Notes: a model not told the origin generated them from the sequence alone. Shown: positions 7,958-16,553, counted from the first letter of the stretch. The stretch: DNA of 64,000 nucleotides from Hymenobacter nivis (GCF_003149515.1 NZ_CP029145.1:682001-746000), one strand, 5' to 3'. A program made the numbers and translations.

Positions 7958-9682
7958 ATGAAGCATTTATTAATTCGCCGCTTAAGTAAAGGTTTGCGCT
8001 TGCCGCTGGTGGGAGCGGGGGTGCTGGTTGCGGCCGGGGCCCTGTCCGCCCAGGCCCAGGCCACCAAGCCCCGCAAGGGCGGCACCATTCAGGAGGCGGA
8101 GATTGAGATTGTGAAGGACCGCGTGAACGAGCTGGGCACGGCCACCCGCAACTTCGATAAAGCTGCGGTGCCCGCCCCGCCCAAAACAACGCGCGCCCCT
8201 GCCTACACCTTTCCCGATTTCCGGCTGCCGCCCGACCGCCTCGTGCCCTCGGTGCAGGTGCTCACCATCAAGCAGGAGGAGCTGACGCCGCTCACCGGCA
8301 ACTTACTCAAGGCGGGCATTGGCAACTATGGCACGTTCTACGGCCGCGCCTACCTGCACAGCGCCCGCAGCACCGACCACAGCTACGGCCTCGACCTCAA
8401 GCACATCAACTCCCTGACCGGGCCCGTGGACGGCCGCAACTCGGGCGTGTCGCAAACCAGCGCCGCCCTCACCGGCGAAATTTACCGCGGCAATGCGGCC
8501 TTCGGCGGGGCCCTCGACGTGAGCCGCGAGCGGTACAACTTCTACGGCTACACCGGGCCGGCCACCTCGCCGGTGCCTCAGCCCACGCCCGACGCCGGCG
8601 ACCTTAAGCAGGTATTCACCCGCTTCGGGGCCCGGGCCTACGCCCGCAACCAGGCCCCCAGTGCCGCCCTGCAATACGACCTGGGCGTGGGCTACAAGTA
8701 CTGGAACGACCATTTTTCGGCCTCCGAAAGCAACGTGCTGCTGAACGCCAAGCTCGGCTACGCCCTGAGCGACGACAGCCGCTTCGTGCTGAACGGCGAC
8801 GCCTCCTTCATCACCGACAAGGACTCGGCCACCCGCTCGCGCAACTTCGTGCAGGTGACGCCGGCCTACGAGGTGAAGCGTGACCGCCTGAACCTGGCCC
8901 TGGGCCTCACCCTGGGCTACTCTTCCGACCTGCTCAATGGCGTGAGCCGCGGGGCCGTGTATCCGGCCATCCGGGTGGGCTACGCCGTGGTGCCCGAGCA
9001 GTTCACCGTGTACGGGGGCCTGGGCGGGGCCATCCAGCGCGTGACGCGCAACGACATCACCGCCGAAAACCCCTGGCTGAACCGCAACGTGTACGTGGCC
9101 GACACCCGCCGGGGCCCTACCGTGTACGCGGGCTTCACCGCCGCCCCGGCGCGCGGCCTGGCGCTGAACGGCCGCCTGACCTTCAGCCGCGACAAGAACC
9201 TGTACTTCTACCTCAGCGACCCCTTGCACCAGGATAAATTCAACTTGGTGTACGACGACGAGGGCACCACCAACGTGAACCTGCACGCCGAGGCCCTGTA
9301 CGGCACGGGTGAAAAATTCCGCGTGGGGGCCCGGGCCGACTACAACCACTACGGCACCCGGGCGCTGGCCCAGCCCTACGGCCGGCCCGAGTTCCAGGCC
9401 ACTATGTTCGGCACCTACAACGTATCGGAGAAGCTGCTGCTGGGCCTCGAAACTTACTTCTACTCGGCCAGCTACAGCGTCAGCTACGTCAACCAGGTGC
9501 CCGATTTTTACCGCGCCACGTCGCCGATTTACGACCTCAACCTGCGCGCCGATTACCGCATTACGTCAAATTTATCCATCTTTGCAATGGGTAATAACCT
9601 CGCCAACCGCCAATACCAGCGGTTTTACCGCTACCCCGTCAAGGGAATTAACATCATCGGCGGGGTGACTTACACGTTTTAA
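7958..9682 (+). CDS. Outer-membrane beta-barrel protein (TonB-dependent-receptor-like barrel, no plug seen)
   Basis: The ATG at 7958 starts a signal peptide ending ALSAQAQA. The 574-residue product has an N-terminal region of about 100 residues without a recognisable TonB plug, then a long series of alternating amphipathic strands rich in Tyr, Asn and Asp (YGTFYGRAYLHSARSTDHS, LALGLTLGYSSDLL, LLLGLETYFYSASYSVSY). It closes with a barrel end typical of receptors: NLRADYRITSNLSIFAMGNN, then GGVTYTF with a terminal aromatic residue. The gene follows the TPR gene closely and precedes the HU/SPOR and exbB-exbD-tonB genes. The substrate is unknown. Confidence 0.75.
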   Translation: MKHLLIRRLSKGLRLPLVGAGVLVAAGALSAQAQATKPRKGGTIQEAEIEIVKDRVNELGTATRNFDKAAVPAPPKTTRAPAYTFPDFRLPPDRLVPSVQVLTIKQEELTPLTGNLLKAGIGNYGTFYGRAYLHSARSTDHSYGLDLKHINSLTGPVDGRNSGVSQTSAALTGEIYRGNAAFGGALDVSRERYNFYGYTGPATSPVPQPTPDAGDLKQVFTRFGARAYARNQAPSAALQYDLGVGYKYWNDHFSASESNVLLNAKLGYALSDDSRFVLNGDASFITDKDSATRSRNFVQVTPAYEVKRDRLNLALGLTLGYSSDLLNGVSRGAVYPAIRVGYAVVPEQFTVYGGLGGAIQRVTRNDITAENPWLNRNVYVADTRRGPTVYAGFTAAPARGLALNGRLTFSRDKNLYFYLSDPLHQDKFNLVYDDEGTTNVNLHAEALYGTGEKFRVGARADYNHYGTRALAQPYGRPEFQATMFGTYNVSEKLLLGLETYFYSASYSVSYVNQVPDFYRATSPIYDLNLRADYRITSNLSIFAMGNNLANRQYQRFYRYPVKGINIIGGVTYTF

Positions 9683-9806
9683 AGATTTAATTGTCGCTGG
9701 TTGAATTGTTGATTGTTAAGCGCTTACTGCCGGGCTAACGACCCGCGCTGGGAAGCGACCTTGAACAGCCAATCCTTGCCCCAGCCGCCGCCCAACGCCA
9801 CTCTCT

Positions 9807-11018
9807 ATGCACCTCGCCGACCACATCCGCCCCCTGCTCCGCGACCACGACTGCGTGATTATTCCGGATTTTGGGGGCCTGGTGGCCGACGCCGTACCAG
9901 CCCGCGTGCAGGCCAACCGCCACGCTTTAAGCCCGCCGGCCCGCCTCGTGGCCTTCAACCAGGCCCTTACCCGCAACGATGGCCTTCTCGTGGACGCCCT
10001 GGCCCAGCACTTGGGCGTACCCACCGCGCAGGCCCGCGAGGCCCTGCGCACCGCCGTAGCCGGCTTACAGCACGACCTGGACGCCACCAGCCGCACCGAA
10101 CTGCCGGGCATCGGCGTGTTCCGCCGGGCTGCCGGCCGCGGCCTCTCGTTCGAATACACCGGCACTGATACGCTGCTGCCCGCCGCCTACGGGTTGCCCG
10201 AGCTGGCGGCGCGGCCCGTGCGCGCCGCGGCCCGCACCGGGGCCCGGGCCCCGCAGGTGCTGCCCGCGCCACGCCTGCACCCGTCCCGGCCCACCCGCCG
10301 CCGCGTGTTCAGCTACGCGGTCATCGGCCTGGTGGCCGGGCTGGTGGTGTCGGCCAACTACTTGTTTGCCCTGCACACGGGCTACATTCCCGTGGCCTGG
10401 CAGAGCCGCCTGCCGCTGTGGGCCAATGCCCGCCCCGCCACGCCGGGGCCCCAGCAGGCCGGCCTGGCCCGCCAAACCTGGAACGCAGTGCCCGTAGTCC
10501 CTACGGCTATCGTTGTGCCCACCGCTGCGGCCCCCAGCCTGTTGGCCGAGGCCAACGCCCTGGCCGCGACCCCTGAAATCCCCGCGCCGGTACCCGCCGC
10601 TAAAGCGGTGGCCGCGCCCATCACTGTTGCGAAAACCGCAGCTCCTGCGGCCAAGCCAGTAGCAGCCGTCGCCAAGCCTGCGGCGGTTAAGCCGGCCGTG
10701 GTAGCAGCAGCCAAAGTTGCGCCGGCCGCCGCCAAAGCTGCTCCGGTAGCCGCTGTGTTTAGCACCACAATTAATGCGCCCACGGGCCGTTACTACATCG
10801 TGGGCGGCAGCTTCCGCACGTTGGCGGCGGCGCAGGTGCAGCGGCAGGCGTTGGCCAAGCTGGGCCACCGCTCGCGCGTGGTGCTGCCCCGGTTCAGCGG
10901 CCATAAAATCAAGGTTTCCATCGACGACTACGCCGACAAGCTGACGGCCGAGCGCGAGGCCCAGCGCATGCGCACCCAAACCCACCTGGGGAAAGACCTC
11001 TGGGTGCTGGCTAATTAA
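9807..11018 (+). CDS. HU-CCDC81 and SPOR domain protein, single membrane span
   Basis: The N-terminus (residues 1-120, MHLADHIRPLLRDHDCVIIPDFGGLV, later LPGIGVFRRAAGRGLSFEY) matches the pair of bacterial HU-CCDC81 domains found in Bacteroidota. A transmembrane helix lies at about residues 170-190 (VFSYAVIGLVAGLVVSANYL). An Ala/Pro/Lys-rich linker leads to a C-terminal SPOR domain (YYIVGGSFRTLAAAQVQRQA to the end), which binds denuded peptidoglycan. The arrangement suggests a cytoplasmic HU-like module linked to the cell wall at septa. The gene lies just ahead of exbB with a 15-base gap. Confidence 0.85.
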   Translation: MHLADHIRPLLRDHDCVIIPDFGGLVADAVPARVQANRHALSPPARLVAFNQALTRNDGLLVDALAQHLGVPTAQAREALRTAVAGLQHDLDATSRTELPGIGVFRRAAGRGLSFEYTGTDTLLPAAYGLPELAARPVRAAARTGARAPQVLPAPRLHPSRPTRRRVFSYAVIGLVAGLVVSANYLFALHTGYIPVAWQSRLPLWANARPATPGPQQAGLARQTWNAVPVVPTAIVVPTAAAPSLLAEANALAATPEIPAPVPAAKAVAAPITVAKTAAPAAKPVAAVAKPAAVKPAVVAAAKVAPAAAKAAPVAAVFSTTINAPTGRYYIVGGSFRTLAAAQVQRQALAKLGHRSRVVLPRFSGHKIKVSIDDYADKLTAEREAQRMRTQTHLGKDLWVLAN

Positions 11019-11033
11019 AGCTACTTCGTACGA

Positions 11034-11741
11034 ATGTCCATTTTCCTGTTGCAGGTTACCAACGCGGCGATATCAGCCGCCCCCGATTCTGTAAACGCGG
11101 CCGTGAACGCCGCTAACCAAGCCGACGGTGGGCTCTCGCTCATCGACCTGATTCTGAAGGGCGGCTGGATCATGCTGCCCCTGTTCATTCTGCTGTTCGT
11201 TTCGGTCTATATCATCCTGGAGCGCTACCTCACCATCCGCAAGGCCGGGGGGCAGCCCGAGTCGTTCATGAACGGCATCCGGGCCCTGATGGTGAAGAGC
11301 GACATCCAGGGCGCCAAGCTGCTGTGCGCCCAAAACCCCTCGCCGCTGGCCCGCATGGTCGAGAAAGGCCTGCGCCGCCTGGGCCTGCCGCTCACCGAAA
11401 TCGAAGCCAGCGTGGAAAACGTGGGTAAGATTGAAATCGCCCGCCTCGAAAAGAATATCAATATCCTGGGCATCATCGCCGGCATCGCGCCCATGCTAGG
11501 CTTCGTAGGCACGATCATCGGCGTAATTAAAATCTTCTACGCCATCAACGCCACCGGCGACTTCGGCATCGCCCAGATTGCCGGGGGACTCTACACCAAG
11601 ATGGTAACTTCGGCCGCGGGCCTTATCGTGGGCATCATCGCCCACGCCGGCTACCACTGGCTCAGCATCCTGGTCGAGCGCATGGTGTTCCGCATGGAAA
11701 ACTCGGCCATCGAGTTCATGGACATTTTGCAGGACAATTAG
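11034..11741 (+). CDS. exbB: MotA/TolQ/ExbB proton channel family protein
   Basis: The 235-residue protein has three hydrophobic segments: about 43-66 (GGWIMLPLFILLFVSVYIIL), about 142-165 (NILGIIAGIAPMLGFVGTII) and about 184-205 (MVTSAAGLIVGIIAHAGYHW). The conserved APMLGFVGTIIGVI stretch is the ExbB/TolQ signature. With ExbD it forms the inner-membrane motor that uses the proton gradient to energise TonB. It is followed by exbD and tonB, each separated by about 100 bases of palindromic DNA rather than tightly packed. Confidence 0.92.
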   Translation: MSIFLLQVTNAAISAAPDSVNAAVNAANQADGGLSLIDLILKGGWIMLPLFILLFVSVYIILERYLTIRKAGGQPESFMNGIRALMVKSDIQGAKLLCAQNPSPLARMVEKGLRRLGLPLTEIEASVENVGKIEIARLEKNINILGIIAGIAPMLGFVGTIIGVIKIFYAINATGDFGIAQIAGGLYTKMVTSAAGLIVGIIAHAGYHWLSILVERMVFRMENSAIEFMDILQDN

Positions 11742-11840
11742 TGAATGAGTGAATGAGCGAATGAGTGAGGTTTTCGTTTCCAGCGTTACCTCGCTTACTG
11801 GCTCTTAACAACTCACTCATTCGCTCATTCACTCACTCAT
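11741..11840. repeat. Palindrome of TGAATGAG words between exbB and exbD
   Basis: Arms 11741-11769 and 11812-11840 are inverted copies over their first 25 bases and are built from the repeated words GTGAATGA and GAATGAGC. The left arm begins at the last base of the exbB stop codon and the right arm ends three bases before the exbD ATG. It may act as an mRNA-processing or stabilising hairpin within the operon. Confidence 0.7.
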
Positions 11841-11843
11841 CGC

Positions 11844-12260
11844 ATGAATCTTTCCCGCCGCCATCGCCTGACCTCGCACGTCGAAACTGGGTCGATGAAC
11901 GACATCATGTTTTTTCTGATGCTGTTCTTTCTCATCGTCAGCACGATGGTGAACCCGAACGTCATCAAGCTGTTGCTGCCCAATGCTAAAAGCAGCAAGC
12001 AGGTGATGAAGCAGCCTATCACCGTATCGGTGGATGCCGCGGGGGCCTACTTCGTCAACAAGAAGCCCGTGCAGCCCACCGAGCTGGAAACGGAACTGAC
12101 GGCCCTCATCGGCAAAAACAACCTCGACACGCCCACTGTGGTGCTGCGCGTCGATGTCTCGCAAAACGTGCAAAAGCTGGTTGACATCCTGGAAATTGGG
12201 AACCGTTTGAAGATCAAAATGGTGATGGCTACCCAGGCTCAGCAGGCTGCTAGGAAATAG
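11844..12260 (+). CDS. exbD: ExbD/TolR family biopolymer transport protein
   Basis: The 138-residue protein has the family layout: a short cytoplasmic N-terminus, one transmembrane helix at about residues 19-40 (MNDIMFFLMLFFLIVSTMV) with the conserved Asp at its start (proton pathway residue), and a periplasmic domain ending VDILEIGNRLKIKMVMATQA. It works with ExbB and TonB to power outer-membrane receptors. Confidence 0.92.
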   Translation: MNLSRRHRLTSHVETGSMNDIMFFLMLFFLIVSTMVNPNVIKLLLPNAKSSKQVMKQPITVSVDAAGAYFVNKKPVQPTELETELTALIGKNNLDTPTVVLRVDVSQNVQKLVDILEIGNRLKIKMVMATQAQQAARK

Positions 12261-12265
12261 CTTGG

Positions 12266-12352
12266 CTTTAGCTGATACCTATCAGCAGTTAGCTCTCGTT
12301 TAAGAAGCAGTAAACCACAAGCTAACAGCTGACAGCTAGTAGCTAACCGCTC
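12266..12352. repeat. Imperfect palindrome of AGCTGATAG/AGCTAACAG words between exbD and tonB
   Basis: The gap contains AGCTGATACC...CAGTTAGCT on the left and AGCTAACAGCTGACAGCTAG on the right, which can pair imperfectly. Like the exbB-exbD gap it fills an intra-operon space with a hairpin made of short repeated words. Confidence 0.45.
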
Positions 12353-12359
12353 AAAAGCA

Positions 12360-13274
12360 ATGGCCCTCGATTATCCCGAACAGCACCGCCGCGAGGCCCT
12401 GATTGGTACCGTGGCCATCCACGTGGCCCTGGTGCTATTTTGCCTGTTCACCGTATTCAGGGGCCCCAACCCGCCGCTTGATGAGATTGCCACGCCCGGC
12501 GGCGGCGGCTTGGAACTTAACTACGGCGTGGACGCCGCCGGCAGCGGCGACGTGCAAACCACGGCTACCGCCAACGCCTCGCCCAACCGCCAGGACAGCC
12601 GCCCGCCCGCCGCCGCGCCCGAGCCCCGGCCCGTAACAGCCGTGGCCCCGGCCACGCCCACGCCCCCGGCCGCCGAAAAAATCATCACCAGCGACGCCGA
12701 GGAAAGCCCCGTGACTGCTCCCGTGGTGGCCACGCCCGCGCCGCCCAAGGTGGAAGTAAAGGAAGTGCCTAAGCCGGCCCGCAAGGTGGCCGTCACATTC
12801 TCGCCCAAGGGCACGGCCACCGGCGGCGGCAACGGCGTGAACGGCAGCAGCACCGCGCCCACTGGCAACAGCAACGGCGACCGCCCCGGCACCGTGGGCG
12901 ACCAAGGCGACCCGCGCGGCTCGCTGAACGCTAAGGCACTGTACGGCAGCGGCAATGGCGACGGCGACGGCTCGGGCGGCGGCAGTGGCCGGGGCCGCGG
13001 CAACGGCAGCGGCGACGGCTTGGAAATGAGCGGTTGGGCAGCGGCGGCGGTGCCCAAGGTGGCCGCCGTGGATGATAACTCGGGCATCGTACGCTTTCGC
13101 ATCAAAATCGATGAAAACGGCGAGGTGGAAGGCGTCACCAAGGTATCGGGCAACGTGTCGCCGGCCCAGGAAAAGCTGTGCCGCGACGCCCTGCAAAACG
13201 CCAGCTTCCGGCGCACCAATAACGGCAGCGGCGGAGCCACGGGTTTCTACACGTTCAAAATATCGGTGCAATAA
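12360..13274 (+). CDS. tonB: TonB family energy transducer
   Basis: 304 residues. A membrane anchor lies at about residues 15-36 (LIGTVAIHVALVLFCLFTVF). The middle is rich in Pro, Ala and Val (PEPRPVTAVAPATPTPPAA) and then in Gly, Asn and Ser. The C-terminal 75 residues form a TonB-like domain (IVRFRIKIDENGEVEGVTKV to YTFKISVQ). It transmits force from ExbB/ExbD to TonB-dependent receptors across the periplasm. The long Gly/Ser stretch (about residues 155-220) is unusual and may serve as a flexible spacer. Confidence 0.9.
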   Translation: MALDYPEQHRREALIGTVAIHVALVLFCLFTVFRGPNPPLDEIATPGGGGLELNYGVDAAGSGDVQTTATANASPNRQDSRPPAAAPEPRPVTAVAPATPTPPAAEKIITSDAEESPVTAPVVATPAPPKVEVKEVPKPARKVAVTFSPKGTATGGGNGVNGSSTAPTGNSNGDRPGTVGDQGDPRGSLNAKALYGSGNGDGDGSGGGSGRGRGNGSGDGLEMSGWAAAAVPKVAAVDDNSGIVRFRIKIDENGEVEGVTKVSGNVSPAQEKLCRDALQNASFRRTNNGSGGATGFYTFKISVQ

Positions 13275-13282
13275 CCTGCCAT

Positions 13283-13442
13283 TTAGAGCAGTTTCCAAGC
13301 AAGTGTATAGGGCGGGCTACCGGCTTTTCGCCGGCTGTCCGCTCGCCTTTCGCGCCGGTAGTTCTACCGACGAGCGGACAGCCGGCGAAAAGCCGGCAGC
13401 CCGCACCCAATAAGCTGTACACTGACTTGGAAACCGCTCTAA
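13283..13442. repeat. Dispersed palindromic element, family 2 copy A
   Basis: A 160-base inverted repeat: the outer arms TTAGAGCAGTTTCC and GGAAACCGCTCTAA bracket a GC-rich inner hairpin with arms around CTTTTCGCCGGCTGTCCGC and its inverse. The terminal motif recurs at the right end of the element at 61235-61397. It lies just after the tonB stop codon and may double as a terminator. Confidence 0.75.
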
Positions 13443-13445
13443 AAA

Positions 13446-13517
13446 TTAACATCTATCATTTAACAGTTGGACTCTGACCGTTTGATTGACTGTAGATTGT
13501 TAAATGATAAATGTTAA
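13446..13517. repeat. AT-rich hairpin abutting the folC start codon
   Basis: The 20-base word TTAACATCTATCATTTAACA (13446-13465) pairs with TGTTAAATGATAAATGTTAA (13498-13517) with one mismatch. Seven bases later the folC ATG occurs inside a further TTGTTAAATG. Similar words occur before hlyD (33012-33117), pdxH and the DUF1015 and YqgE genes. Confidence 0.7.
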
Positions 13518-13524
13518 TTGTTAA

Positions 13525-14841
13525 ATGAACTACGAAGAAACTCTGGCTTTCCTTTACGCACAACTACCCATGTACCAGCGGGTAGGGGCGGCGGGCTTCA
13601 AAAAAGGGTTGGGTAACACCGAGGCCCTGCTGGCGGCCATGGGCCACCCGGAGCGGCGCTTCCGCAGCGTGCATGTGGCGGGCACTAATGGCAAGGGCAG
13701 CAGCTCGCACCTGCTGGCGGCGGTGCTGCAAAGTGCGGGCTACCGCGTGGGCCTCTACACCTCGCCGCACCTGCGCGCTTTTACCGAGCGGGTGCGCCTG
13801 AACGGGCAGGAACTGGCTCCCGAGTACCTGGTGGTGTGGGTGGAAAAGTGGCGCGGCCTATTTGCCGACGTGCAGCCCTCATTTTTTGAAATGTGCGTGG
13901 CCCTGGCCTTTTGCTACTTCGCCGATGAAGCCGTGGACGTGGCCGTGGTGGAAGTGGGCCTGGGCGGCCGCCTCGATTCCACGAACGTCATCACGCCGCT
14001 CGTGTCGCTCATCACCAACATCAGCTACGACCACCAGGCCCTGCTGGGCGACACGCTGCCCGAAATTGCGGGCGAGAAAGCGGGCATCATCAAGCCCGGC
14101 GTGCCGGTGGTCATCAGCCAAACGCAGCCCGAAGTAGCGGCCGTATTCGCGGCCAAAGCCGCCGCCGAAACCGCGCCCCTCACCTGGGCCGACCGCGTGT
14201 ACGCCGTGGTGCCGGGGCCCGCCGGGGCCCCAGCGGACACGGCGGCGGGCACCCAGCTTTTCGACGTTGCGCGCGCCGGGGCCTCGTACCTGCCCAGCGC
14301 CGCCCTGGGCTTGCTCGGCGACTACCAGGCCCTGAACCTGCCCGGCGTGCTGGCCGTGCTCGACGAGCTGCGGACCCAGGGCTTTGCGCTGCCCGAGGCC
14401 GCCGTGCGCCAGGGCCTGCGCGACGTGGGGCCCCTCACCGGCCTGCGCGGGCGTTGGAGCATTCTGGGCCACGCGCCGTTGGTAGTGGCCGACACGGGCC
14501 ACAACGAGGCCGGCCTGCGCCTGGTGATGCAGCAGCTGCTGCGCGTGCCGCACGAGCGGCTGCACCTGGTCATCGGCACGGTGAACGACAAGGACGTGGG
14601 GCCCGTGCTGGCACTGCTGCCGCCCGACGCCACGTATTATTTTTGCCAGGCCGATATCCCCCGGGCCTTGCCGGCCGATGAGCTGGCGGCCCGCGCCGCC
14701 GCCGCGGGGCTGGCCGGCCGCTCCTACGGCCCGGTAGCCGCCGCGGTAGCCGCCGCCCGTGCCGCCGCGGGCCCCGCCGACGTGGTGTTCATTGGCGGTA
14801 GCACCTTCGTAGTGGCCGAGGTGGCCGAGCTGTACCAATAG
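13525..14841 (+). CDS. folC: Bifunctional folylpolyglutamate synthase / dihydrofolate synthase
   Basis: 438 residues, the usual FolC length. The Mur-ligase-type P-loop is VAGTNGKGSSSHLLAAVL at about residue 51. YTSPHLRAFTERVRLNG and VEVGLGGRLDSTNVI are further family motifs, and DTGHNEAGL marks the C-terminal domain. It adds glutamate to dihydropteroate and to folates, in the cytoplasm. It begins 250 bases after tonB, beyond two palindromic elements, so it probably has its own promoter. Confidence 0.93.
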   Translation: MNYEETLAFLYAQLPMYQRVGAAGFKKGLGNTEALLAAMGHPERRFRSVHVAGTNGKGSSSHLLAAVLQSAGYRVGLYTSPHLRAFTERVRLNGQELAPEYLVVWVEKWRGLFADVQPSFFEMCVALAFCYFADEAVDVAVVEVGLGGRLDSTNVITPLVSLITNISYDHQALLGDTLPEIAGEKAGIIKPGVPVVISQTQPEVAAVFAAKAAAETAPLTWADRVYAVVPGPAGAPADTAAGTQLFDVARAGASYLPSAALGLLGDYQALNLPGVLAVLDELRTQGFALPEAAVRQGLRDVGPLTGLRGRWSILGHAPLVVADTGHNEAGLRLVMQQLLRVPHERLHLVIGTVNDKDVGPVLALLPPDATYYFCQADIPRALPADELAARAAAAGLAGRSYGPVAAAVAAARAAAGPADVVFIGGSTFVVAEVAELYQ

Positions 14842-14844
14842 CCT

Positions 14845-14875
14845 GTAGCGCAGCTGTAGCTAAAGTCTGCGCTAC
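14845..14875. terminator. Hairpin between folC and trmB
   Basis: Perfect 9-bp arms GTAGCGCAG and CTGCGCTAC (14845-14853, 14867-14875) begin four bases after the folC stop codon. No T-run follows, so it may be an mRNA-stabilising hairpin rather than a full terminator. Confidence 0.5.
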
Positions 14876-14929
14876 GGCCGTTCAGCCGGCCCTATAACTT
14901 TCATCCATTACTCTGCTTACTTTCCTGCT

Positions 14930-15595
14930 TTGCCCCGCGTCAAACTCCACCGCTTTGCTGACAACGCCACCCGCCCCGACGTCATCGAGCCAGGTAAATC
15001 CGAATTTGGGACCTTGGCGGGCCGCTGGCGGGCCGATTTCTTCCATAACGACCACCCGCTGACCCTGGAAATGGGCTGCGGCAAGGGCGAGTACACCGTG
15101 GGCCTGGCCCAGCGGCACGCGCAACGCAACTTTTTGGGCCTCGACATCAAGGGCGAGCGGCTGTGGTCGGGCAGCACCCGGGCCGCTGCCCTGGGCCTGG
15201 CCAATGTGGGCTTCGTGCGGGCCCAGGCCGAGGCCCTAACGGCGCAGTTCAGCCCCGGGGAGCTGGGCGAAATCTGGATTACGTTTCCGGACCCGCGGCC
15301 GCGCGACCGCGACATCAAGCGCCGCCTCACTTCGCCGCGCTTCCTCAACCAGTACCAGGAGCTGCTGGCCGCCGGGGCCCCGCTGCACCTCAAAACCGAC
15401 AACGACGGCCTGTTCGACTACACCCTGGAAATCCTGGCCGCCCGCCCGGGCACGGCCGTGGAGGTGAGTACCCGCGACCTGTACGCCGAGCAGGGCCCCG
15501 GATTTGCCGAGGCCCAGGCCATCCAAACCAACTTCGAGGGCAAGTACCGCGCGGTGGGCGTGCCCATCAAGTACCTGCGGTTCCGGCTGAGTTAG
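14930..15595 (+). CDS. trmB: tRNA (guanine-N7-)-methyltransferase
   Basis: 221 residues; the start is TTG at 14930, since no in-frame ATG lies upstream and the protein begins as in relatives. The SAM-binding motif is LEMGCGKGEYTVGLAQRH. FLGLDIKGERLW, EIWITFPDPRPRDRDIKRRL and the C-terminal TNFEGKYRAVGVPIKYLRF are TrmB hallmarks. It makes 7-methylguanosine at position 46 of tRNA variable loops. The gene is followed by a strong bidirectional terminator shared with the convergent peroxiredoxin gene. Confidence 0.92.
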   Translation: MPRVKLHRFADNATRPDVIEPGKSEFGTLAGRWRADFFHNDHPLTLEMGCGKGEYTVGLAQRHAQRNFLGLDIKGERLWSGSTRAAALGLANVGFVRAQAEALTAQFSPGELGEIWITFPDPRPRDRDIKRRLTSPRFLNQYQELLAAGAPLHLKTDNDGLFDYTLEILAARPGTAVEVSTRDLYAEQGPGFAEAQAIQTNFEGKYRAVGVPIKYLRFRLS

Positions 15596-15649
15596 GGCCC
15601 CAGGTCAGCCAGTTTTGCCCAGGTGTAAGATGCCGTTGCCCGGGCTCCG

Positions 15650-15715
15650 GGCCCCAAAACTAATACTCCGGCGCACCGCTCATTGGGCGGTGCGCCGGAG
15701 TATTAGTTTTGGGCC
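15650..15715. terminator. Bidirectional terminator hairpin with about 29-bp arms
   Basis: Arms 15650-15679 and 15687-15715 are inverted copies differing only by one G in a G-run, around a 7-base loop (TCATTGG). The A/T-rich outer parts give an AAAACTAATA / TATTAGTTTT border, usable as a terminator in both directions between convergent trmB and the peroxiredoxin gene. Confidence 0.85.
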
Positions 15716-15716
15716 A

Positions 15717-16553
15717 TTACAGGGTACTTAAGATGAATTTGGCGTTGATTACGTGTTCGTTGGCTTCGCTGAGGGAGTTGAACACGTAGCGCACGCGCCC
15801 TTCGCCGTCGAGCACGTAAGTGACGCGGCCCGGGAGCAGGCCCAGCGCGGCGCGGGGCACGGCGTACTTCTTGCGCAGCTGCCCGCCGTTGTCGCTGAGG
15901 AGCGGAAACGGCAGGTCGTACTTGGCGGTAAACTGGCGGTGCGAGCGTTCGGAGTCGGAGCTGATGCCGATGACTTCCGCGCCCAGGGCCGCAAAGTCTT
16001 GGTACTGGTCGCGGAACGAGCAGGCTTCCTTGGTACAGCCCGACGAGCCGTCTTTGGGGTAGAAGTACAGCACCACGGGGTGGCCGCGGTGCTCACTGAG
16101 CTTGAAGGTGGTGCCGGCGGTGGTTGGCAGGTCGAAGTCCGGCGCCAGGTCGCCCACGCGCAGGGCGTGGGCGAGGCCGTCGGCCAGAATCGGCCGCAGG
16201 TGCACGTTGAGCTGGAGCTGGTTGGGGCCCAGGGGTAGGGTGAGGTCTTCGCAGCCGCCGTAGCCCGCCACCAGTGTGTTGGGGGTGCGGGTGGGTAGCT
16301 CCAGCGTGAAATTACCCGCCGCGTCGGTACTGACCACCTGGCTCGTACCCTTGACCAGCAGCGTGGCCCCCGGCAAGGGGTTGCCCTCGGGGTCGAATAC
16401 CCGGCCTGCCAGGCGGTAGGTCAGGGCCGGCGCGGAGGATCCCGTATTTCCCTGCATGGCGAGCAAGGCGGCGGACGGACGGGTTTTAACGGTTTGCGCC
16501 TGCCCGGCGAAGACGGTGCCAAGGGCAAGGACGAAAGCGAGCGAGTAGTTCAT
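15717..16553 (-). CDS. Secreted Bcp-type peroxiredoxin fused to an N-terminal carboxypeptidase-regulatory-like domain
   Basis: The ATG at 16551-16553 gives a signal peptide (MNYSLAFVLALGTVFAGQAQ). Residues about 45-120 form a CarboxypepD_reg-like beta-sandwich (RLAGRVFDPEGNPLPGATLL). Residues about 130-278 are a Bcp/AhpC-TSA peroxiredoxin: GDLAPDFDLPTTAG, then YFYPKDGSSGCTKEACSFRD with the peroxidatic Cys in CTKEAC and the second Cys five residues on, and VIGISSDSERSHRQF. Peroxiredoxins of this family reduce peroxides using thioredoxin; a secreted form would need a periplasmic reductant. Domain order and secretion are read directly; the function of the sandwich domain here is unknown. Confidence 0.88.
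   Translation of the reverse strand: MNYSLAFVLALGTVFAGQAQTVKTRPSAALLAMQGNTGSSAPALTYRLAGRVFDPEGNPLPGATLLVKGTSQVVSTDAAGNFTLELPTRTPNTLVAGYGGCEDLTLPLGPNQLQLNVHLRPILADGLAHALRVGDLAPDFDLPTTAGTTFKLSEHRGHPVVLYFYPKDGSSGCTKEACSFRDQYQDFAALGAEVIGISSDSERSHRQFTAKYDLPFPLLSDNGGQLRKKYAVPRAALGLLPGRVTYVLDGEGRVRYVFNSLSEANEHVINAKFILSTL

Noticed and set aside
12272..12285. CTGATACCTATCAG upstream of tonB, a perfect match to the stress-island operator
   Set aside because: No -7-like box lies 22 or 44 bases away, and the match lies inside a hairpin of AGCTGATAG words, so it is probably chance.
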